Positions 33,087-40,363 of a DNA stretch of 64,000 nt are shown piece after piece. Location: NCBI RefSeq assembly GCF_900114705.1, contig NZ_FOTW01000011.1:186001-250000 (forward strand), given 5' to 3'. The notes under the pieces were generated by a model, which ran no database searches, was not told where the DNA came from, and saw only the letters and a list, made by a program, of their open reading frames with translations. Every line of letters begins with the position of its first letter. Within the stretch, counting starts at the first letter, position 1. This DNA comes from Rugamonas rubra (GTDB lineage: Bacteria > Pseudomonadota > Gammaproteobacteria > Burkholderiales > Burkholderiaceae_D). Position numbers and translations under genes: made by a program.

Positions 33087-34897
33087 GCGCGGCCAAGCCG
33101 GCCGCCAAGCCGGCCGCCGCGCCCGGCGCCGGGCCAGGACCCGGACCCGGCGCCGGCCGGCCCCACCTGCAGCGGCTGCGCCTGCTGCGCGCCTTCGCGC
33201 CGCGCCTGCTGGCCGGCCTGTTCTTCATGGGCTTGACGGTGGCCGTCGAGCTGCTGTACCCGAAGGCCTTGTCGCACTTCATCGACAACATCGGCGGCGG
33301 TGGCGGCGACTGGGCCGGCCGCTTCGGCCTGCTGATGCTGGCCGTGTTGACGCTGCAGGCGCTGGCCACCACCCTGCGCTACTACCTCTTCGAGTCGACC
33401 GGCCTGATGATCGTCACCCGCATCCGCCGCCTGCTGTACGGCGCGCTGATCCGCCAGCCCATCGCCTTCTACGACAAGCACAACGTCGGCGAGCTGACCG
33501 GCCGCCTGGCGGCCGACGTCGAGGTGCTGCACGACACCTTGACGATGGGCCTGGCCATCTCCTTGCGCTCGTTGTGCGTACTGCTCGGCGCCGCCGCCAT
33601 GCTGCTGTCGATCTCGCCACAGCTGAGCGTGGTGCTACTGGTCTGCGTGCCGCTCAGCCTGTACCTGGGCAAGCGCGCCGGCGGCCTGCTACGCGGCCGC
33701 GCCCGCGAGATCCAGCAGCGCCAGGCCGACTGCGGCAAGGTGGCGCACGAGCACTTCACCAACATCCGCCTGGTGCACGCCTTCGGCCAGCACGCCGGGG
33801 CGCGGCAACGCTACCACGCCGCCACGGCGGCGGCGCTGGACGCCGCGCTGGGCAACGTGCGCCTGCTGGCCGGCTTCCGCGGCGTCTCCTCGCTGCTGAC
33901 CTATCTGGCGCTGCTGCTGACGCTGTGGCTGGGCGCCGGGCTGATCGCCGGCGGGCGGCTGACGGTGGGCCAGCTGGTCAGCTTTGTGCTGTACGCCGGC
34001 ATGGTCAGCGCCTCGGCCGGCGCGCTCAGCGACTACTGGGGCGACTGGATGCGCTCGATCGGCGCCACCGAGCGCGTCTTCGAGATCATCGACAGCGCGC
34101 CGGAAGGCGAGGGCGCGGCCGGCGCCGGCCGCCGGCTGCAGGGCCGCATCGCCTTCGACGGTGTCAGCTTCGCCTACCCGGAGCGGCCCGGGCGGGCCGC
34201 GCTGGACGACGTCAGCTTCGCCATCGCCGCCGGCGAGAAGGTGGCGCTGGTCGGCGCCTCGGGCGCCGGCAAGTCGACCATCGCCAGCCTGCTGCTGGGC
34301 TTCTACCGGCCCGACGCCGGCGCCATCCGCTTCGACGGCCAGACGGCGGACGCGCTGGCGCTGGCCGACATCCGCGCCAACATCGCCATCGTCGAGCAGG
34401 AGCCGTCGCTGTTTTCCGGCAGCATAGGCGAGAACATCGCCTTCGCCGTGGCCGGCCGCGCGGTGGCGCCGGCCGAGGTGGAGGCGGCGGCGCGGCTGGC
34501 CAACGCCCACGACTTCATCGCCGCCTTCCCGCAGGGCTACGACACCATCGTCGGCGACCGCGGCGTGCAGCTGTCGGGTGGACAAAAGCAGCGTGTCGCC
34601 ATCGCCCGCGCGCTGCTGCGCGACCCGCGCATCCTGATCCTCGACGAGGCCACCAGCGCGCTCGACTCGGCCAGCGAGTTGCTGGTGCAGACGGCGCTCG
34701 AGCAGCTGATGCGCGGCCGCACGACGATCATCATCGCGCACCGCTACTCGACCATCGTCAAGGCCGACCGCGTGCTGGTGCTGCGCCAGGGCGCCGTCGC
34801 CCAGCAGGGCACGCACGCCGAGCTGCTGCGCCAGCGCGACGGCCTGTACTTCCAGTTGATGGAGAACCAGTTGGCGATGTACCGCGACAGCGCCTAG
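33083..34897 (+). CDS. ABC exporter (fused TMD-NBD), probable RiPP exporter
   Basis: A 604-residue half-transporter. A Pro/Ala/Gly-rich N-tail is followed by six transmembrane helices (about residues 35-330) and an ATPase domain with Walker A GASGAGKST (near 391), Q-loop EQEPSLFSG, signature LSGGQKQR (near 498), Walker B ILILDEATSALD and the switch His in IIIAHR. It is of the MsbA/TAP-like lipid and peptide exporter type and forms a homodimer. There is no N-terminal C39 peptidase domain, unlike many bacteriocin exporters. Last gene of the overlapping RiPP operon; cargo by context is the matured peptide. Confidence 0.9.
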   Translation: MSAAKPAAKPAAAPGAGPGPGPGAGRPHLQRLRLLRAFAPRLLAGLFFMGLTVAVELLYPKALSHFIDNIGGGGGDWAGRFGLLMLAVLTLQALATTLRYYLFESTGLMIVTRIRRLLYGALIRQPIAFYDKHNVGELTGRLAADVEVLHDTLTMGLAISLRSLCVLLGAAAMLLSISPQLSVVLLVCVPLSLYLGKRAGGLLRGRAREIQQRQADCGKVAHEHFTNIRLVHAFGQHAGARQRYHAATAAALDAALGNVRLLAGFRGVSSLLTYLALLLTLWLGAGLIAGGRLTVGQLVSFVLYAGMVSASAGALSDYWGDWMRSIGATERVFEIIDSAPEGEGAAGAGRRLQGRIAFDGVSFAYPERPGRAALDDVSFAIAAGEKVALVGASGAGKSTIASLLLGFYRPDAGAIRFDGQTADALALADIRANIAIVEQEPSLFSGSIGENIAFAVAGRAVAPAEVEAAARLANAHDFIAAFPQGYDTIVGDRGVQLSGGQKQRVAIARALLRDPRILILDEATSALDSASELLVQTALEQLMRGRTTIIIAHRYSTIVKADRVLVLRQGAVAQQGTHAELLRQRDGLYFQLMENQLAMYRDSA

Positions 34898-34905
34898 CCG
34901 GCGCG

Positions 34906-34922
34906 GCGGGAACTTTTCCCGC
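34906..34922. terminator. Short hairpin between convergent RiPP exporter and DUF1854 genes
   Basis: GCGGGAA, three-base loop, TTCCCGC (34906-34922) in the 33-nt gap between convergent stop codons. It lacks a T-run and is only a weak candidate for bidirectional termination. Confidence 0.35.
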
Positions 34923-34930
34923 GCGGCGCG

Positions 34931-35401
34931 CTACAGGAAGCGGTCGAGGATCTTCTTGCTGTGCTTGTCGAGTCGCTGCGTGTCGCGGATCAGGAAGTGG
35001 ATGCCGTGGGTGTCCGACACCAGCAGCGTGTCGAGGCCGATGCGGCGGATGTCCTCCTCGCCGCGCAGCACGAACTCGGCGTCGCCACGGTCGGTGGCCA
35101 CGCTCCAGGTGCACGGCGTGGCGTAGCTGGAGACGGCGACGATGCGCGCGATCTCCGGCATGAACTCGCGCCCGCCCAGCTCCTCGCGCACCAGCGCGGC
35201 GGTGGCGGCCGGCAGGTCCTCCAGGCGGTCGATCCAGGCGACCTCCTTGCCGTCGCTGCTGACGATGGCGATGCCGTCCTGCGGCGCCTGCACCGGGAAG
35301 GCGCGCGCCGGCGCGACGTTGTCGTGGACGGTGCCGTCGGCGCTGGTCAGGCTGAGGCGGCCGTAGCTGTTGCGGCTCAAGGTGAATGGCGTGGTGGTCA
35401 T
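34931..35401 (-). CDS. DUF1854 protein of the cyanophycin locus
   Basis: A 156-residue soluble protein with no signal peptide. It matches the DUF1854 family in length and in segments such as ERNSYGRLSLTSADG-like N-terminus, EELGGREFMPEIARI and DTHGIHFLIRD. The family is known from genomic context to accompany an ABC transporter and cyanophycin synthetases in betaproteobacteria; its biochemical role is unknown. It is the second gene of a minus-strand pair, 31 nt after the ABC gene, and converges with the RiPP operon. It may bind the transporter or the polymer; this is inference. Confidence 0.82.
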   Translation of the reverse strand: MTTTPFTLSRNSYGRLSLTSADGTVHDNVAPARAFPVQAPQDGIAIVSSDGKEVAWIDRLEDLPAATAALVREELGGREFMPEIARIVAVSSYATPCTWSVATDRGDAEFVLRGEEDIRRIGLDTLLVSDTHGIHFLIRDTQRLDKHSKKILDRFL

Positions 35402-35432
35402 GGTGCGGTGCTCTCTGGGTTGCGTATTGTGC

Positions 35433-37712
35433 TTATTCCGGGTTCGAAGTGCGCTCGTCGTCCGGATCGGTGTCGACGTTGCGCGCCTGCGCCTGGTACA
35501 GCCGGTGGTAGGCGCCCTCGAGCGCCATCAGGGCGTCGTGGCTGCCTTCCTCGACCACCACGCCACGGTCCAGCACCACCAGGCGGTCGGCCCGTTGCAG
35601 GGTCGACAGGCGGTGGGCGATGGCGATGGTGGTGCGGCCGTGCACCAGGTTGTCGAGCGCCTTCTGGATCTCCTTCTCGGTCTCCGAGTCGACCGAGGAG
35701 GTGGCCTCGTCGAGGATCAGGATCTTCGGATCGATCAGCAGGGCGCGGGCGATCGAGATGCGCTGGCGCTCGCCGCCGGACAGGCCCTGGCCGCGCTCGC
35801 CGACCATCGAGTCGTAGGCCTGCGGCAGGCGCAGGATGAACTCGTGGGCGTGGGCGGCGCGGGCGGCGGCGATGATCTGCTCGCGGCTGGCGTCCGGCTT
35901 GCCGTAGGCGATGTTCTCGGCGATGGTGCCGAAGAACAGGAAGGGCTCCTGCAGCACCAGGCCGATGTTGCGGCGGTAGTCGGACACCGGGAAGGAGCGG
36001 ATGTCGACGCCGTCGAGCATGATGGCGCCCTCGGACACGTCGTAGAAGCGGCAGATCAGGTTGACCAGCGTGCTCTTGCCGGAACCGGAGTGGCCGACCA
36101 GGCCGATCATCTCGCCGGCCTTGATGTCGAGGTTGATGCCGCGGTTGACCGCGCGGTTGCCGTAGCGGAAGCCGACCTCGCGCAGGGTGATGTTGCCCTC
36201 CACCTTGGCCAGCTTGACCGGGTTGGTGGGTTCGGGCACGGAGGAGACGTGGTCGAGGATGTCGAAGATGCGCTTGGCGGCCGAGGCCGACTTCTGCGTC
36301 ACCGAGACGATCCGGCTCATCGAGTCGAGCCGGCCGTAGAAGCGGCTGCTGTAGGCGATGAAGGCGGACAACACGCCGACCGTGATGTGGCCCTTCGACA
36401 CTTGGTAGATGCCGAACACCCAGATCACCAGCAGGCCCAGCTCGGTGAGGAAGGAGACGGTGGGCGAGAACAGCGACCAGATCTTGTTGAGCTTGTCGTT
36501 GACGGCCAGGTTGTGCTTGTTGGCGGTGCGGAAGCGCGACGCTTCGCGCGCCTCCTGGGCGAAGGCCTTGACCACGCGGATGCCGGGGATGGTGTCGGCC
36601 AGCACGTTGGTGACCTCGCCCCAGACCCGGTCGATCTTCTCGAAACCGGTGCGCAGGCGGTCGCGCACGACGTGGATCAGCCAGGCGATGAAGGGCAGCG
36701 GCAGCAGGGTGACGGCGGCGAGCCAGGGGTCGATCGAGCACAGGATCACGCCGGTCATGATGATCATCAGCACGTCGGAGGCGAAGTCGAGCAGGTGCAG
36801 CGACAGGAACACGCAGATGCGGTCGCTCTCGCTGCCGATGCGCGACATCAAGTCGCCGGTGCGCTTGCCGCCGAAGTACTCCAGCGACAGTTTCAGCAAA
36901 TGCTCGTAGGTGGCGGTGCGCAGGTCGGCGCCGATGCGCTCGGACACCAGGGCCAGCACATAGGTCTTGGCCCAGCCCAGCACCCAGGCCAGCACGGCCG
37001 AGGCGACCAGGCCGGACATGTACAGCGTCACCAGCATGGTGTCGACCGGCTTGCCGTTCTGGTAGGGGATCAGCACATTGTCCATCAGCGGCATGGTCAG
37101 GTAGGGCGGGATCATGTGCGCGGCGGTGCCCAGCAGCATCAGGATGAAGCCCAGCGCCAGCTGGCCCTGGTAGGGCTTGGTGAAGCGCCACAGGCGGAAC
37201 AGGGTCCAGGTCGACGGCGGCGTGTAGACCACCTTGGTGCAGATCGGGCATTCCTCCTGCTCCGGCTCGAGCGGCGCCTTGCAGCTGGGGCAGACGTTCT
37301 TGTCGTCGAGCGCCAGCGGTTCGCCCGTGACGCGGCTGTGCAGGCGGGCGGCGAACTGCTCGACCAGGCGGATGGCGTGCAGGTTCTGCCCCAGGGTGAA
37401 GCGCCAGTCGGCCAGCCGGCCTTGTTGATCCAATAATTCGAGGTGGCCGACGCCGGCGTGGTCGTGGTGTTTCAAGGCCAGGCCGGCGCGGAAGGGCCAG
37501 TCCTGCCAGGCGTTCTGGCCGGCCGCGCGGGCCAGAATACGGCCTTCCGTGACAACAATTATGCCCTTGGAGAAATGAAGTTGCGCATCCAGGTCAACCA
37601 CCAAGGCACTGACAACGTTTTCCCCTTTGGAAAGTTGCGCCTGCACATCCGAGCGCCAGGCGAGCGGCAGTTCGACGAGGCTGGATTCTGAGGAAAGTTG
37701 TGCTGTTGTCAT
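35433..37712 (-). CDS. Cyanophycin-locus ABC transporter with N-terminal domain and zinc ribbon
   Basis: A 759-residue ABC half-transporter with an unusual N-terminus. Residues 1-135 form a soluble domain; a zinc ribbon follows (CPSC and CPIC, about residues 140-165); the six-helix TMD spans about 175-480; the ATPase has Walker A GHSGSGKST, signature LSGGERQR and Walker B ILILDEATSSVD. The cargo is unknown; its position next to DUF1854 and two cyanophycin synthetases suggests a link to cyanophycin or its dipeptide. The zinc ribbon is rare in exporters. Divergent from the synthetase genes across 392 bp. Confidence 0.85.
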   Translation of the reverse strand: MTTAQLSSESSLVELPLAWRSDVQAQLSKGENVVSALVVDLDAQLHFSKGIIVVTEGRILARAAGQNAWQDWPFRAGLALKHHDHAGVGHLELLDQQGRLADWRFTLGQNLHAIRLVEQFAARLHSRVTGEPLALDDKNVCPSCKAPLEPEQEECPICTKVVYTPPSTWTLFRLWRFTKPYQGQLALGFILMLLGTAAHMIPPYLTMPLMDNVLIPYQNGKPVDTMLVTLYMSGLVASAVLAWVLGWAKTYVLALVSERIGADLRTATYEHLLKLSLEYFGGKRTGDLMSRIGSESDRICVFLSLHLLDFASDVLMIIMTGVILCSIDPWLAAVTLLPLPFIAWLIHVVRDRLRTGFEKIDRVWGEVTNVLADTIPGIRVVKAFAQEAREASRFRTANKHNLAVNDKLNKIWSLFSPTVSFLTELGLLVIWVFGIYQVSKGHITVGVLSAFIAYSSRFYGRLDSMSRIVSVTQKSASAAKRIFDILDHVSSVPEPTNPVKLAKVEGNITLREVGFRYGNRAVNRGINLDIKAGEMIGLVGHSGSGKSTLVNLICRFYDVSEGAIMLDGVDIRSFPVSDYRRNIGLVLQEPFLFFGTIAENIAYGKPDASREQIIAAARAAHAHEFILRLPQAYDSMVGERGQGLSGGERQRISIARALLIDPKILILDEATSSVDSETEKEIQKALDNLVHGRTTIAIAHRLSTLQRADRLVVLDRGVVVEEGSHDALMALEGAYHRLYQAQARNVDTDPDDERTSNPE

Positions 37713-38104
37713 CGTGCTGCGGACTCCGGATGTTCTTTGCCTCTGGCAAAGTCTGAAAACTGTGGGAAAAATCGTGAAATCCGGCCCCGCACCCCGAAAT
37801 AAACGCGATCGCGGCGCCGGATTGCGGCTGATGGGGGCGCTTATTTACGGTATTCTGTCACTGAGGAACATTTGACGGAAATCAACGCGGAGGGGCCAGA
37901 TCTTTGCGGCGAGTATACAGCAAGAGCTGCTGTCGAGAAAAACGAATAATGCCTTACCGCCACAACAATGGCAGCGCCAAAACAGGGCGGAATTGCCGCG
38001 CATAAATGCAAAATCGGGCGGGGGACGGGGCGGCAGGTTTACAATACGGCGCAAGCTGCGACGGCCGTTAACAAAGATGCATCACAAAGTACAAGAATAG
38101 AAAC
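37713..38104. other. 392-bp divergent promoter region of the cyanophycin locus
   Basis: Moderately AT-rich DNA between the divergent ABC and synthetase genes. TTTACAATACGG near 38038-38049 contains a TACAAT -10-like box for the plus-strand synthetase operon; a matching -35 is not clear. No Shine-Dalgarno of note precedes ATG 38105. No gene seen inside. Confidence 0.5.
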
Positions 38105-40270
38105 ATGACTAAGAAGAAAGACATAGAATTTCTCCGTGTGACCCACTTGCGCGGACCGAATATCTGGACCTATCGCCCGGTGATCGAGGCCTGGCTGGAT
38201 ATTGGCGCGCTGGAAGACTTTCCTTCGAATAAGCTGCCCGGCCTGTACGAGCGGCTGACCGCCATGTTGCCGGCGCTGGTCGAGCACCGCTGCGGCGTCG
38301 GCGAGCGCGGCGGCTTCCTCGAGCGCCTGCGCGACGGCACCTACGCCGGCCACATCCTGGAACACGTCGTGCTGGAGCTGCAAAACCTGGCCGGCATGCG
38401 CACCGGCTTCGGCAAGACGCGCCAGACCGCCGAGGGTAGTGGCATCTACAAGATGGCCTTCCGCACGCGCCAGGAGCAGGTCGGCCGCGCCGCCCTGGCC
38501 GCCGGCCGCGAACTGCTGATGGCCGCCATCGAGGACCGCCCCTACGACCTGGCCGCCACCGTTGCAAAGCTCACCGACATGGTCGACGCGCTGTGCCTGG
38601 GGCCGAGCACCGGCAACATCGTCGACGCCGCCACCGAGCGCAAGATCCCGTCCATCCGCCTGACCGACGGCAACCTGGTGCAACTGGGCCACGGCGCCCG
38701 CCAGCGCCGCATCTGGACCGCCGAGACCGAACGCACCAGCGCCATCGCCGAGGGCATCGCCAGCGACAAGGACCTGACCAAGACCCTGCTGGCCGCCTGC
38801 GGCGTGCCGGTGCCCGAGGGCGAGCTGGTCACCAGCGCCGAGGCGGCCTGGGAGGCGGCGCAGGACATCGGCCTGCCGGTCGTCGTCAAGCCCTACGACG
38901 GCAACCACGGCCGCGGCGTCTCGCTCAACCTGATGACCCGCGCCGACGTCGAGGCGGCCTACCTGCTGGCCGCGCGCAAGGGCGGCAGCAAGAGCGTCAT
39001 CGTCGAGCGCTGCATCGTCGGCAACGAGCACCGCCTGCTGGTGGTCGGCAAGCGCCTGGTCGCCGCCGCCGCCGGCGAGGCCCTGTGGGTGGTCGGCGAC
39101 GGCGTCTCCAACATCATCGCCCTGGTCGACAGCCAGATCAACACCGACCCGCGCCGCGGCACCACCGAGGACGCGCCGCTGAACGCCATCGCGCCCGACG
39201 AGGGCGCCGAGGTCATCCTCGAGCTGCAACGCCAGGGCATGACGGCGCACTCGGTGCCGGCGGCCGGCCAGAAGGTGCTGATCCAGCCGAACGGCAACGT
39301 CGCCGCCGACGTCACCGACCTGGTGCACCCGAGCGTGGCCGCCATGGCCACCCTGGCGGCGCGCATCGTCGGCCTGGACATCGCCGGCATCGACGTCGTC
39401 GCCGAGGACATCTCCCGCCCGCTCGAGGAGCAGGGCGGCGCCATCATCGAAGTCAACGCCAGTCCCGGCCTGCTGGCCCACCTGAAGCCGGCCAGCGGCC
39501 AGCCGCGCGCGGTCGGCGCGGCCATCGTCGACCACCTGTTCGCGCCGGACGAGAGCGGCCGCATGCCGATCGTCGGCGTCAGCGGCGGCCAGGGCACCAC
39601 CATCACGGCGCGGCTGATCGCCTGGCTGCAGCAGCTCGCCGGCAGCAAGGTCGGCCTAAGCTGCGCCGACGGCCTGTTCGTCAACGGCCGCCTGCTGCCG
39701 CGCGACGGCTTGTCCGACTGGGAGTCGGGCGAGCGCCTGCTGCTCAACAAGAGCGTCGAGGCGGCGGTGTTCGAAAGCGGCGCCCGCATGATCCTCGGCG
39801 AGGGCCTGGCCTACGACAAGTGCGCCGTCGGCGTGGTCACCGACGTCAGCGGCCACGAGGCGCTCGGCGAGTTCTACATCGACAGCGCCGACCAGCTGTA
39901 CTCGGTGCTGCGCACCCAGGTCGACGTGGTGCTGCCGAGCGGCACGGCGGTGCTCAACGCCGACGACCCGCAGGTGGTCGAGATGGCCGAGCTGTGCGAC
40001 GGCGCGGTGATCTTCTACGGCGTCGACCAGCAGGTCGAGGCGATCAGCAGCCACCGCAAGCAGGGCCTGCGCGTGGTCTACCAGCACGGCGCCGGCATCG
40101 TCATGGCCGAGGGCGCCGAGGAGCTGGCCACCGTGTCCTTGTCGCCGCAGCTGCCGACCCAGGCCGTGCTGGCCGCCGTCGCCGCCGGCTGGGCGCTGGG
40201 CCTGTCGGCCGAGCTGATCGGCGCCGGCCTGCGCACCTTCGAGCTCGAACCGAAAGCCGCAGCGTATTGA
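38105..40270 (+). CDS. cphA: Cyanophycin synthetase homologue with degenerate Mur-ligase site (CphA2/CphA'-like)
   Basis: 721 residues, against about 860-870 for canonical CphA. The N-domain and ATP-grasp domain (about 200-480) are intact (PVVVKPYDGNHGRGVSLN, and metal ligands in GGAIIEVNASPG). In the Mur-ligase-like domain the P-loop near residue 491 reads GVSGGQGTTIT instead of GVTGTNGKTTT, losing the essential Lys, and the C-terminal Mur domain is truncated at FELEPKAAAY. CphA2 of cyanobacteria has a similarly dead M domain and polymerises beta-Asp-Arg dipeptides. Here it precedes canonical cphA, as CphA' does in other betaproteobacteria. The specific reaction is inferred. Confidence 0.85.
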   Translation: MTKKKDIEFLRVTHLRGPNIWTYRPVIEAWLDIGALEDFPSNKLPGLYERLTAMLPALVEHRCGVGERGGFLERLRDGTYAGHILEHVVLELQNLAGMRTGFGKTRQTAEGSGIYKMAFRTRQEQVGRAALAAGRELLMAAIEDRPYDLAATVAKLTDMVDALCLGPSTGNIVDAATERKIPSIRLTDGNLVQLGHGARQRRIWTAETERTSAIAEGIASDKDLTKTLLAACGVPVPEGELVTSAEAAWEAAQDIGLPVVVKPYDGNHGRGVSLNLMTRADVEAAYLLAARKGGSKSVIVERCIVGNEHRLLVVGKRLVAAAAGEALWVVGDGVSNIIALVDSQINTDPRRGTTEDAPLNAIAPDEGAEVILELQRQGMTAHSVPAAGQKVLIQPNGNVAADVTDLVHPSVAAMATLAARIVGLDIAGIDVVAEDISRPLEEQGGAIIEVNASPGLLAHLKPASGQPRAVGAAIVDHLFAPDESGRMPIVGVSGGQGTTITARLIAWLQQLAGSKVGLSCADGLFVNGRLLPRDGLSDWESGERLLLNKSVEAAVFESGARMILGEGLAYDKCAVGVVTDVSGHEALGEFYIDSADQLYSVLRTQVDVVLPSGTAVLNADDPQVVEMAELCDGAVIFYGVDQQVEAISSHRKQGLRVVYQHGAGIVMAEGAEELATVSLSPQLPTQAVLAAVAAGWALGLSAELIGAGLRTFELEPKAAAY

Positions 40271-40277
40271 GAAAACC

Positions 40278-40299
40278 GGCGCCGCCCAGCGGCGGCGCC
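40278..40299 (+). promoter_or_regulatory. Perfect intercistronic hairpin between the two cyanophycin synthetase genes
   Basis: GGCGCCGCC (40278-40286), a CAGC loop and GGCGGCGCC (40291-40299). There is no T-run, so it is more likely an RNA processing or stability element than a terminator. It lies 65 nt before the second synthetase start. Confidence 0.5.
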
Positions 40300-40363
40300 A
40301 TGTGACGCGCGTCCCGCCACCCCGGCGACGCGACGCAGATAACACGACAGGATAATCGGATTT

